Below, one piece after another: positions 1-7,424 of a stretch of 64,000 nt of DNA. The position numbers and the translations under genes were made by a program. Source of the DNA: Falsiroseomonas sp051860665 (GTDB lineage: Bacteria > Pseudomonadota > Alphaproteobacteria > Acetobacterales > Acetobacteraceae); assembly GCF_051860665.1 (NCBI RefSeq), contig NZ_JBHYDM010000008.1, positions 1-64,000 on the forward strand, given 5' to 3'. The notes beneath the pieces are model-generated. The model was not told where the DNA came from, searched no databases, and saw only the letters and a program-made list of their open reading frames with translations. Every line of letters begins with the position of its first letter. Within the stretch, counting starts at the first letter, position 1.

Positions 1-31
1 CGGACGCCTATGAATCACACTGACGACCCGT

Positions 32-57
32 GCCGGAATCCCCAATCCGATTCCGGC
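32..57. terminator. Inverted repeat downstream of the first Bug gene
   Basis: Two perfect 9-base arms (gccggaatc at 32-40 and gattccggc at 49-57) flank an 8-base loop, 15 bases past the stop of the minus-strand Bug gene. No T-run follows on either strand, so it may be a weak terminator or a 3'-end-stabilising stem. Nothing else is recognisable in bases 1-72. Confidence 0.4.
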
Positions 58-72
58 TGAGGTGAAAACGCT

Positions 73-1050
73 CTAGCGGCCTGGGCCGACGCCCGCGAGC
101 CGCACCAGTTCGGCGCCGGCCGCGCGTTCGCGGGTGATGATGGCGGCGAATTCGGCGGGGGTATTGCCGATCCCGTTGAAGAAATTCGGCGCCAGGGCGC
201 GGCCCACGAATTCCTCATTGGTCACCACGCGGCGCACCGCGGCGGCCATCGCCTCCGCGATCGCCGGCGGCAGCGCGCCGGGCGCGGCCAGGCCCCACCA
301 GGCGCCGCCATAGGGGAAGTCGAAGCCGAGCTCGGCCATGGAGGGCGTGTCCGGCAGTTCCGCCAGCCTGCGCGACCCCAGCACCGCCAGCGGGCGGATG
401 CGGCCGCCACGGATCAGCGGCATGGACAGCGCCATGGCGCCGTAGCTGGCCTGCACGCGGCCGGCGACCAGCTCGCGGAAGGCGTCGCCGATGCCCCGGA
501 AGGGCACGTGCTCCATCGCGAAACCCTCCTTCGCCTTCAGCCATTCGAAGAGCAACTGCTGCGCGGAGCCGACGCCGGAGGAGCCGTAGTTGATCTCGCG
601 CTGGCCCTTGGCCCAGGCGATGAAGGTGCGCAGGTCGCCAGGCGGCACTTCCGGGCTGCCGACCAGCCCGCTCGGCGCGGAGGCGAGCTGCGTCACCGGC
701 AGCAGCGATGCGAAGCGGGCAAACAGCTCCGGCTCCGCATGCGGCATGGTCGCCATGGATTCGATGTTCACCGCGCAGAAGGTGGTGCCATCGGGCGCGG
801 CCAGGGCGCAGGCTTCCAGGCCGATCACGCTATTGCCGCCGGGGCGGTTCTCCACGATCACGGGCTGGCCGAGATCCTGGCGCAGCCCCTCCGCCACCGC
901 GCGCACCAGGATGTCCAGGTTCCCACCCGGCGGCTGCGGCACGATGATGCGCATGGGCCGGCGCGGCCAGTCCGTCGATTGGGCAAGTGCAGGTGCAGCG
1001 AGCAACGCTGTGGCGCCCGCGCAGAAGCTGCGGCGGCTGATGGCTTTCAT
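73..1050 (-). CDS. Bug/TctC family tripartite tricarboxylate-type solute receptor
   Basis: A 325-residue periplasmic binding protein of the Bug (TctC) family, which captures carboxylates or related small molecules. The start at 1050 was chosen because GGAGGAAACAAC precedes it and because it gives an N-terminus with SRRSF (residues 5-9) and AAPALAQ, a Tat-like signal. The start of the mature protein (WPRRPMRIIVPQPPGG) and the ENRPGG motif are family hallmarks. No TctA or TctB membrane partner is nearby, as is common for Bug proteins. It is the last gene of the operon that begins at 5299, 28 bases after the FAA hydrolase gene, so its ligand is probably that operon's aromatic or ring-fission substrate. 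The ligand is inferred from context only. Confidence 0.9.
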   Translation of the reverse strand: MKAISRRSFCAGATALLAAPALAQSTDWPRRPMRIIVPQPPGGNLDILVRAVAEGLRQDLGQPVIVENRPGGNSVIGLEACALAAPDGTTFCAVNIESMATMPHAEPELFARFASLLPVTQLASAPSGLVGSPEVPPGDLRTFIAWAKGQREINYGSSGVGSAQQLLFEWLKAKEGFAMEHVPFRGIGDAFRELVAGRVQASYGAMALSMPLIRGGRIRPLAVLGSRRLAELPDTPSMAELGFDFPYGGAWWGLAAPGALPPAIAEAMAAAVRRVVTNEEFVGRALAPNFFNGIGNTPAEFAAIITRERAAGAELVRLAGVGPGR

Positions 1051-1078
1051 TGTTGTTTCCTCCCCGTTAGTGGAAAGC

Positions 1079-1918
1079 TCAGCTTTCGTCGGCGACTGGG
1101 TTGCACAGCAGGCCGACGCGGTCGATCTCCACCTCCACCACATCGCCGGGCTTCAGCCAGAGCGGCGGCGTGCGCTTGGCGCCGACACCGCCCGGCGTGC
1201 CGGTGGCGATCACATCGCCCGGCTCCAGCCGCGTGAAGGTGGAGCAGTATTCGATCTGGCGCGGGATATCGAAGATCATCTGGCCGAGCAGCGCATCCTG
1301 CACCACCTGGCCGTTCACCCGCGTCTGCAGGCGCAGGTCGTCCAGCGCGCCGACCTCGTCCGGCGTCACCATCCAGGGGCCGAAGGGGCCGGTCTCCGGA
1401 AAGTTCTTGCCCGGCGTGAACTGGTGCGTGTGGCGCTGCCAGTCGCGCACGCTGCCGTCATTGTAGCAGGCATAGCCTGCGATCTGCGCGAAGGCGTCAT
1501 CCCGGGAAACGTGGCGGCAGGAGGTGCCGATGATGACGGCAAGCTCGCCCTCGAAGTCGAAATCGGTCGAGGCCTTGGGGCGCAGCAGCGGCGACAGGTG
1601 GCCGGTCTGGCTATTGGGAAAGCGCGTGAAGACGGTGGGGTTCTCGACCTCGGACCGACCCGTCTCCTTGCGATGGGTTTCGTAGTTCAGGCCGATGCAG
1701 AGGATCTTGTCGGGGTTCGGGATCACTGGCAGCCAGGTGATATCCGCGAAGGGAATGCGCGCGCCATCGGCCTGCGCGGCCTGCGCCACGGCGCCGGCGG
1801 CGATCAGCGACTTCAGGTCTGGGAAGCGGGCACGCAGCGTGCCGGCCTCGGTGACGACACCATCGCCGACCAGGCCCCATGTCGCCGTGCCGCCATGCGA
1901 GAAGCTTGCGAGTTTCAT
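1079..1918 (-). CDS. Fumarylacetoacetate hydrolase (FAH) family protein
   Basis: A 279-residue FAH-fold enzyme. Members hydrolyse or isomerise beta-diketone and 2-oxo-acid products of aromatic ring fission. The metal-site pattern is visible: GLNYETHRKE in the middle, DFDFEGELAVIIG after it, and a C-terminal TGTPGGVG followed by LKPGDVVEVEI. The ATG at 1918 overlaps the stop of the upstream hydroxylase gene (ATGA). An upstream hydroxylase and extradiol-type dioxygenase in the same operon support a role in processing a meta-cleavage product, as a hydrolase or an oxopentenoate hydratase/isomerase. The exact reaction cannot be read from sequence. Confidence 0.9.
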   Translation of the reverse strand: MKLASFSHGGTATWGLVGDGVVTEAGTLRARFPDLKSLIAAGAVAQAAQADGARIPFADITWLPVIPNPDKILCIGLNYETHRKETGRSEVENPTVFTRFPNSQTGHLSPLLRPKASTDFDFEGELAVIIGTSCRHVSRDDAFAQIAGYACYNDGSVRDWQRHTHQFTPGKNFPETGPFGPWMVTPDEVGALDDLRLQTRVNGQVVQDALLGQMIFDIPRQIEYCSTFTRLEPGDVIATGTPGGVGAKRTPPLWLKPGDVVEVEIDRVGLLCNPVADES

Positions 1919-3411
1919 GCGTATTCCCCTTGAAGCGCTTGCAGCAGGTGTTCCAGCGTCGCGGCATCGGTGGCGACGCCATAGACATAATGGTCGGGCC
2001 GGATGATCGCGGCCTGCACGGCATGGCGCGCGAACCAGGCGGCGAGCAGGCCGTCCTGCTCCTCGACATCGTCGAGATGCAGCGTGGCGAAGGGCGCGGT
2101 GATGCGCGGCGCGCCGGCCGCCAGCATCAGGCGCCATCCATGGCCGAGGATCCGGTCCATCAGCACCCAGTCCTCGCTTTGGCGCAGGCGTGGCTGCGGG
2201 AATAGCGTGCCCTGGGCGGGATGCGGCAGCGTGGCGAGAAATCCGGTGGTGATGGGCGGCACAATCTCCTGCCGCGTTACCACCGGTGCGCGGCCGCCGC
2301 CCTGCGCCAGCAGCGCCGCATCGCGCGCGCGGGCGGCGACGGGATCCCGCTCGCAGATCTGCCGGCCGATCGCCTTGATGCGCGCGGTCAGCGTGCGGAC
2401 ATGCTCGGCACGCTCCACCTCGTAGCTGTCGAGCAGCGCATCCGGCGCGCCGTCACGCACCGCGGCCAGCTTCCAGACGAGATTGGAAACGTCGCGCAGC
2501 CCCTGGCACATGCCCTGGCCGATGAAGGGCGGCTGCTGGTGTGCCGCATCGCCGGCGAGGAAAACGCGGCCCTGGCGCCAGCTTTCGGCGACCAGCGCAT
2601 GGAAGCGGTAGCTGGCGGCGCGCCACAGCGTCGCCTCGCCGGGTTTCAGCCAGCGGGAGAGCAGGCGCCAGACCTCGGGCTCGGTCTGCATCCGCGCAGG
2701 GTCTTCGCCAGGCAGCAGCATGATCTCCCAGCGGCGATGGTTGCCGGGGCCGACAATGGCGGTGATGGGGCGCGCGGGGTCGCAATGCTGCGCGGCGGTG
2801 GCCGGCAGGCGGGCCAGCGCCTCCTCACCCACCAGCATGTCCACCACCAGCCAGGGCTCGTCGAAGACGAGATCGACGAAGCCGATGCCGAGCGCCTGGC
2901 GCGTGAAGGAGGAGGCGCCGTCGCAGGCGATGACCGTTTGCGCGGTGACGGCGCGCGTGCCCGCGGCGCTGCGCAGCGTCAGCGTCGCGCGCGTGGCATC
3001 CTGCGCGATGCCCACAAGCTCCGTGCCCAGTTCCACCGTCACGCCCGGCTGCGTCGCGGCATGGGCGCGCAGCGCGGCTTCTACCGGCGGCTGGGTGAAG
3101 ACCATGGTGGGCGTGAAACCCATGGGATAGGGCGGCGGCACCATGTCGATGCGGCGGATCAGCTGGCCGTCCACGCCGAAATGCTCGGAGGCGGGGAAGG
3201 GCGCGGTATGCGGCAGCACCTGCTCGGCGATACCCATATTGTCAAACAGGCGCAGGATCTCGTGGTCGATCGCGATGGCGCGCGGCTTCGGATAGATTTC
3301 GGTGCTGCGATCGATCGCCAGCGTGCGGAAGCCGGCCTGGCCGAGCAGCGCGGTGGCGACGGCGCCCGAGGGGCCGAAGCCGACCACCACCACATCGTGG
3401 TCGGTGCTCAT
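1915..3411 (-). CDS. FAD-dependent aromatic hydroxylase (MhpA-like)
   Basis: A 498-residue class A flavoprotein monooxygenase, similar in layout to 3-(3-hydroxyphenyl)propionate hydroxylase. It shows the Rossmann GFGPSG (11-16), the CDG motif (163-165) and the FAD-ribityl GDAAH (287-291), followed by PPFIGQGMCQG. Family members use NAD(P)H and O2 to add a hydroxyl ortho to an existing phenolic group. The start at 3411 overlaps the stop of the VOC gene (ATGA); the open frame extends upstream only through that gene. With the adjacent dioxygenase-like and FAH genes it should make the catecholic substrate for ring cleavage. The substrate is unknown. Confidence 0.9.
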   Translation of the reverse strand: MSTDHDVVVVGFGPSGAVATALLGQAGFRTLAIDRSTEIYPKPRAIAIDHEILRLFDNMGIAEQVLPHTAPFPASEHFGVDGQLIRRIDMVPPPYPMGFTPTMVFTQPPVEAALRAHAATQPGVTVELGTELVGIAQDATRATLTLRSAAGTRAVTAQTVIACDGASSFTRQALGIGFVDLVFDEPWLVVDMLVGEEALARLPATAAQHCDPARPITAIVGPGNHRRWEIMLLPGEDPARMQTEPEVWRLLSRWLKPGEATLWRAASYRFHALVAESWRQGRVFLAGDAAHQQPPFIGQGMCQGLRDVSNLVWKLAAVRDGAPDALLDSYEVERAEHVRTLTARIKAIGRQICERDPVAARARDAALLAQGGGRAPVVTRQEIVPPITTGFLATLPHPAQGTLFPQPRLRQSEDWVLMDRILGHGWRLMLAAGAPRITAPFATLHLDDVEEQDGLLAAWFARHAVQAAIIRPDHYVYGVATDAATLEHLLQALQGEYA

Positions 3412-4304
3412 GGCGCGGCGAACCGGATGGCGAGCTGGGCGCGCTTCGTGGCCTCCGGCTTCGGCGGTGCGATGCCCCATTGGTCCGTGCGGCCGGGCGG
3501 CCAGACCCATTCGGAGGGGCCGCGCACGACGTGGTGGTCATCCACCTGCTGCACCTCCGCCGTGTATTCCACCACGATGCCGAAGGGGTCGATGAAATAG
3601 GCAAAGACGTTGTCGCCCGGCCCGTGGCGCCCGGGCCCCCAGGCGATGGGATGGCCGCCATCGATCACGCGGCCGGCGCCGCGCATCACCGCCTCCCACC
3701 CCGCCATCTGGAAGGCCACATGGTTCAGCCCGTCATGCGGCGCCTCCGCCAGCACCACCGCATGGTGGTCGCTGTTGCAGCGTTCGAAGGCCATCAGCTT
3801 GGAGCGGTCCGTCAGCTGGAAGCCGAGGCCGGATTCGAAGAAGCGCGCCGTGGCATCGACATCCGCGCAGTTCAGGTTGACATGCGCCAGCCGCTCCGGC
3901 CGGTCGGGAGAGACCGCATCCGCTGCGCGCTGCTCGTCATCGGCGACGAGGCGGAAGACGGCGCCGAAGGGATCGCGCAGCGTGGCGCCAAGACCGCCGC
4001 CGGGTTCGGTGATGGCCGCGGGCGGCGCCAGCAGCGTGGCGCCCGCCGCCTGGGCGCTGGCCAGCACGCGGTGCAGCGCCTCGGCATCCGCGGCCCGGAA
4101 GGTCACGCTGCGGATCGCCGCCTGCGGCGCCGCGTGCAGCGCCAGCACATGATGGTCGGCGCCGGTGGCGCGCAGCCACAGCGAGGCGGCGTCGCGCGCC
4201 ACCACCGTGAGGCCCCAGGTCGCCGTATAGAAACGCTCGGCCAGAGCGAGGTCCGGCACCAGAAGGTCGACGCTGCGCAGCGCGGTGAGGGGGAAGCGTG
4301 TCAT
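3408..4304 (-). CDS. VOC-fold protein, extradiol dioxygenase-like
   Basis: A 298-residue protein with two tandem vicinal-oxygen-chelate domains (about 5-125 and 138-265), the architecture of two-domain type I extradiol catechol dioxygenases. The second domain carries LAHVNLNCADVD, SDHHAVVLAE and VVEYTAEVQ, which fit the His/His/Glu iron site. The start at 4304 overlaps the stop of the upstream amidohydrolase (ATGA). Placed between a hydroxylase and an FAH hydrolase, it is the best candidate for the ring-cleaving enzyme. An isomerase or a non-catalytic role cannot be excluded. Confidence 0.85.
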   Translation of the reverse strand: MTRFPLTALRSVDLLVPDLALAERFYTATWGLTVVARDAASLWLRATGADHHVLALHAAPQAAIRSVTFRAADAEALHRVLASAQAAGATLLAPPAAITEPGGGLGATLRDPFGAVFRLVADDEQRAADAVSPDRPERLAHVNLNCADVDATARFFESGLGFQLTDRSKLMAFERCNSDHHAVVLAEAPHDGLNHVAFQMAGWEAVMRGAGRVIDGGHPIAWGPGRHGPGDNVFAYFIDPFGIVVEYTAEVQQVDDHHVVRGPSEWVWPPGRTDQWGIAPPKPEATKRAQLAIRFAAP

Positions 4305-5299
4305 GCCGGCAGTCCCAGGAAGCTCAGTGCATTGTCCCGCAGCACCGCCTCACGCGCCGCGCCGGGCTCCAGCACCTCCGCAATGCGGCCTACGGGATCA
4401 TTCTCGCGGAAGGCGAAGGGGTCGTCGGTGCCGAGCAGGATGCGCTCCGCGCCCATCACGCCCAGCAGGTGCCGAAGCATCGGCGCGTCGAAGACCAACG
4501 CATCGACGTAGAATCGTCGCGCCTGCGCGCTGGGTGCTTCCTCGATGCTGTCGCGCAAGGCGCCAAAGGTGTGCCAGGCCTGTTCGAGGCGCGGCAGCAG
4601 GCTCGCCAGCGTGCCGCCGCCATGGCTGAAGCAGAGGCGCAGCGCCGGGTGGCGCAGCATCAGGTTGGACGTGATCACAGAAGCCGCGGCCAGGCCGATC
4701 TCGCTGGGATAGCCCAGCGCCTGCTGCAGGTTCTTGGGGCCCACCAAGCGGTCCATGCCCGCGGGCCGCACCGGATGCACCAGCACCGCCATGCCGAGCT
4801 GTTCGGCGGCGGCGAAGAAGGGGTGCAGCGATGCGTCGCCGATCACCGTGCCGTTGATATTGCTGCCGATCTCGACCCCGGCGAAGCCCAGCTGCTCCTT
4901 CGCCCGCCGCATTTCGGCCAGGGCTGTATCCAGGTCCTGCATCGGCAGGGCGGCGAGGCCGATCAGGCGGCCGCCGGAGGCCGCGACCATCTCCGCCGTG
5001 CAGTCGTTCACATGGCGCAGCAGCGGCACGGCGGCCTCCGCCGGCATCCAGTAGGAGAAAAGCTCCGGCATCGGCGAGATCGCCTGCCGCGCCAGGCCCT
5101 TGGAATCGAGATCCGCCAGCCGCAGCGGCACGTCCCAGCAGCGCGCGGCGACGGTGCGGTATGGCTTGCCGTCGATCATCACATGCCGCTGGCCGCCTTC
5201 CGCCGGCGCCATGCTCGGCCAGCCGGGCAGGTCGCTTGCGGGGAAGGCGCCGGGCACCACATGGGCATGTGCATCGATGGGACCGGCCGTCTGGGCCAT
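4301..5299 (-). CDS. Amidohydrolase family 2 protein (ACMSD/gamma-resorcylate decarboxylase-like)
   Basis: A 332-residue TIM-barrel metal-dependent enzyme of the amidohydrolase-2 group, which includes aminocarboxymuconate-semialdehyde decarboxylase and aromatic decarboxylases. The HxH metal motif is at residues 11-13 (DAHAH). HPVRPAG, SHGGG and GTDDPF follow, matching the second His, third His and catalytic Asp regions. The start at 5299 is chosen over upstream in-frame ATGs because GAGGAAACAC lies just before it. It is the first gene of the aromatic operon, so it probably decarboxylates or hydrolyses an aromatic acid or ring-fission product. Confidence 0.88.
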   Translation of the reverse strand: MAQTAGPIDAHAHVVPGAFPASDLPGWPSMAPAEGGQRHVMIDGKPYRTVAARCWDVPLRLADLDSKGLARQAISPMPELFSYWMPAEAAVPLLRHVNDCTAEMVAASGGRLIGLAALPMQDLDTALAEMRRAKEQLGFAGVEIGSNINGTVIGDASLHPFFAAAEQLGMAVLVHPVRPAGMDRLVGPKNLQQALGYPSEIGLAAASVITSNLMLRHPALRLCFSHGGGTLASLLPRLEQAWHTFGALRDSIEEAPSAQARRFYVDALVFDAPMLRHLLGVMGAERILLGTDDPFAFRENDPVGRIAEVLEPGAAREAVLRDNALSFLGLPA

Positions 5300-5354
5300 G
5301 GTGTTTCCTCGCGTCTGGCCCATGGATGATGGATAAGCGGGCGGCTGTAAAGGG

Positions 5355-5394
5355 CAATGTATATATTTTGCGGCTGGCCAATCCCTGTGTATAT
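5355..5394. promoter_or_regulatory. Candidate GntR operator region in a divergent promoter
   Basis: The 106-base gap between the aromatic operon and the GntR gene holds an AT-rich patch in GC-rich surroundings. An imperfect 16-bp dyad, CAA-N2-TATATA-N2-TTG, lies at 5355-5370. TGTATAT recurs at 5358 and 5388, 30 bp apart, about three helical turns. FCD-type GntR repressors commonly bind such short AT-rich dyads. The patch may also supply the -10 elements. Confidence 0.45.
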
Positions 5395-5405
5395 CTGGTC
5401 CTGCC

Positions 5406-6080
5406 ATGAGCAGCCCCGCCACCCACGCCTCCTCCGTCTTCGAGCGCATCCGCGCCGATATCCTGGCTGGCCGCCTCGCGCCCGGGCGGCGGCTGCAGAT
5501 CAAGGCGATGATGGAGAGCTACCAGATCGGCCAGACCCCGCTGCGGGAGGCGCTGAACCGCCTGAGCGCCGATGGCCTGGTGCTGTGCTCGGACCAGCGC
5601 GGCTTCACCGTGCCCGGCATCAGCGCCGCCGAACTGCTGGAATTGACGAAAACGCGCTGCTGGCTGGAGGAACGTGGGCTCCGCGAATCCATGGCCGCCG
5701 CCACGGTGGAATGGGAGGAGCGCCTGCTGGTCGCCGGCCACCGCCTGGCCCGCACGCCGCGCGGCCCGGATGGCGAGGCCGCGGCTGAGGATGCGACCTG
5801 GGAGGCGCGGCACCGCGACTTCCACCGCCTGCTGGTGGGCGGCTGCGGGTCCTCCTGGCTGATCGGCTTCTGCGACCAGCTGACGGACCGCCACCAACGC
5901 TACCGCAAGCTCGCCGCCCGACGCGCCTTTCCGCGCCGCGACGTGGAGGCGGAACACCAGGCGATTCTGGAGGCCGTGCTGAAGCGGGATGCGGACCGCG
6001 CCGTGGCGCTGCTGACCGCGCATTACACGCGGACGGCGGAAATCATCCTGGAGGATGCGGCGGTCTTCCCGCCCGGTTGA
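5406..6080 (+). CDS. GntR family transcriptional regulator (FadR/FCD type)
   Basis: A 224-residue regulator. It has an N-terminal winged helix-turn-helix (about 10-75, with GQTPLREALNRLSADGLV as the recognition region) and a helical FCD effector domain (about 85-220, including HRDFHRLLVGGC and AEHQAILEAVLKRD). FCD GntR proteins are usually repressors that release DNA on binding an organic acid intermediate. It is transcribed divergently from the aromatic operon across a shared AT-rich gap, so it most likely controls that operon and itself. Confidence 0.9.
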   Translation: MSSPATHASSVFERIRADILAGRLAPGRRLQIKAMMESYQIGQTPLREALNRLSADGLVLCSDQRGFTVPGISAAELLELTKTRCWLEERGLRESMAAATVEWEERLLVAGHRLARTPRGPDGEAAAEDATWEARHRDFHRLLVGGCGSSWLIGFCDQLTDRHQRYRKLAARRAFPRRDVEAEHQAILEAVLKRDADRAVALLTAHYTRTAEIILEDAAVFPPG

Positions 6081-6132
6081 CGCCTGGCCCCCGCCCGGCG
6101 GAGGCTGCGGCAACCGGAGAGGAAACACGCGA

Positions 6133-6444
6133 ATGATCCACGTGCTCGCCTTCATCACCACGAAACCCGGGATGCGCGAGGCCGTGCTGGCCGAGATGCG
6201 CGCCAATATCCCGGCCGTGCTGGCCGAGGAGGGCTGCATCGAATACGGCCCGGCGATCGATGCGGAGGGCATCGGCGCCATCCAGACCGCGATCGGCCCG
6301 GACAGCTTCGTGGTGGTGGAGAAGTGGTCCAGCGCCGCGACGCTCGCCGCCCACGGCGCCGCGCCGCATATGAAGGCCTATGGCGCCAAGGTGCGCGAGA
6401 TGGTGGCCAGCCGGGTCATCCATGTGCTGAGCCCGGCGGGCTGA
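6133..6444 (+). CDS. Antibiotic biosynthesis monooxygenase (ABM) domain protein, putative quinol monooxygenase
   Basis: A small 103-residue ferredoxin-like alpha/beta protein of the ABM family. It begins MIHVLAFITTKPG and contains EEGCIEYGP and VVVEKWSS, the usual landmarks. Members include the quinol monooxygenase YgiN and cofactor-independent oxygenases. The start at 6133 follows GGAGAGGAAACACGCGA. It lies 52 bases after the GntR gene and probably shares its transcript. A role in detoxifying or oxidising quinols formed by the divergent aromatic operon fits the context but is inference. Confidence 0.82.
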   Translation: MIHVLAFITTKPGMREAVLAEMRANIPAVLAEEGCIEYGPAIDAEGIGAIQTAIGPDSFVVVEKWSSAATLAAHGAAPHMKAYGAKVREMVASRVIHVLSPAG

Positions 6445-6456
6445 GACGCGTCTCAG
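6441..6456. other. 16-bp perfect palindrome spanning two convergent stop codons
   Basis: CTGAGACGCGTCTCAG is its own reverse complement. It contains the TGA of the ABM gene at one end and the TGA of the minus-strand Bug gene at the other. It has no loop, so termination is doubtful. Confidence 0.5.
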
Positions 6457-7424
6457 TCCAGCGTCACGCGCCCCTCGCGCACCACCACCGCCCATTTCGC
6501 GACTTCGGCGCGGACAAAGGCGTCGAAGTCGGCGGGGGTGGTGGCCTCCACCAGAAAGCCCTGGCTCGCAAAACTGTCCTTGATCTCGGGGGACTGCATG
6601 GCGCGCGCGACCTCCGCATGCAGCTTCGCCAGCACCTCGGCCGGCGTGCCGGCGGGGGCGAAGAGTCCCTGCCAGGAGGCGGCGTTGAAGCCGCGCAGCC
6701 CGGCCTCCGCCATGGTGGGCACCTCGGGCAGCAGCGGGTGGCGCTCCAGCGAGGTCACGGCAATGGGGCGGATGGCGCCGGCCCGCACCTGCGGCAGCAC
6801 GACGAGGAAATCCGCGAAGCTCGACTTCACCTGACCGGCGATGAGATCGGTCAGCGCCTGGGCCGAGCCGCGATAGGGCACATGCGTCAGATCGACGCGC
6901 GCCGCCTGGCTGAACATCACACCGGTGAGGTGCATGGAGGTGCCATTGCCCGGCGTCGCATAGGTCATGCCGCCGCCGGCCGCGCGCGCCTCGGCGATAT
7001 AGCCCTGCAGATCGGTCGCCGGCACATCCTTGTTCACCACCAGGATCAGCGGCGCGGAGACCAGGCGGGAGACCGGCGCGAAGGCATTGGCGGGATCGTA
7101 GGGCAGGTTGCGGAACAGGCTGCCGGCGATGGCATTGCTGCCGGTGACGCCCATCAGCAGCGTATGGCCATCCGGCGGCGATTTTGCGACGGCATCGGCG
7201 CCCACCGTGCCGCCGGCGCCGGGGCGGTTCTCCACCACCACGGTCTGGCCGAGCGAGACGGTCAGCCGCTCCGCCAACCGCCGCGCCAGCACATCGGTGC
7301 TGCCGCCGGGTGGGAAGGGCACGACGATGCGGAGCGGGCGCGTCGGCCAGGTTTGTCCGAATGCCGGGGCGGCGAGGGCCATGGTGAGGGCCGCGCCGAG
7401 GCCGCGGCGGGTGAGTCCGGTCAC
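6453..7424 (-). CDS. Bug/TctC family solute receptor (second copy)
   Basis: A 323-residue Bug-family periplasmic receptor with a TRRGLGAALTMALAAPAFGQ leader, then WPTRPLRIVVPFPPGGSTD, VVENRPGAGG and MTYATPGNGTSMH, all typical. The start is GTG at 7424, overlapping the stop of hyuB (GTGA); no ATG is better placed. It is the last gene of the DadA-like/HyuA/HyuB operon. The family binds carboxylates, amides and lactam-like compounds, so the HyuAB substrate is the likely ligand. No membrane subunits are present in the window. Confidence 0.88.
   Translation of the reverse strand: MTGLTRRGLGAALTMALAAPAFGQTWPTRPLRIVVPFPPGGSTDVLARRLAERLTVSLGQTVVVENRPGAGGTVGADAVAKSPPDGHTLLMGVTGSNAIAGSLFRNLPYDPANAFAPVSRLVSAPLILVVNKDVPATDLQGYIAEARAAGGGMTYATPGNGTSMHLTGVMFSQAARVDLTHVPYRGSAQALTDLIAGQVKSSFADFLVVLPQVRAGAIRPIAVTSLERHPLLPEVPTMAEAGLRGFNAASWQGLFAPAGTPAEVLAKLHAEVARAMQSPEIKDSFASQGFLVEATTPADFDAFVRAEVAKWAVVVREGRVTLD

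Noticed and set aside
1051..1143. ATG start at 1143 for the first Bug gene
   Set aside because: It would bury the GGAGGAAACAAC ribosome site and the signal peptide 31 residues inside the protein and overlap the FAA hydrolase gene.
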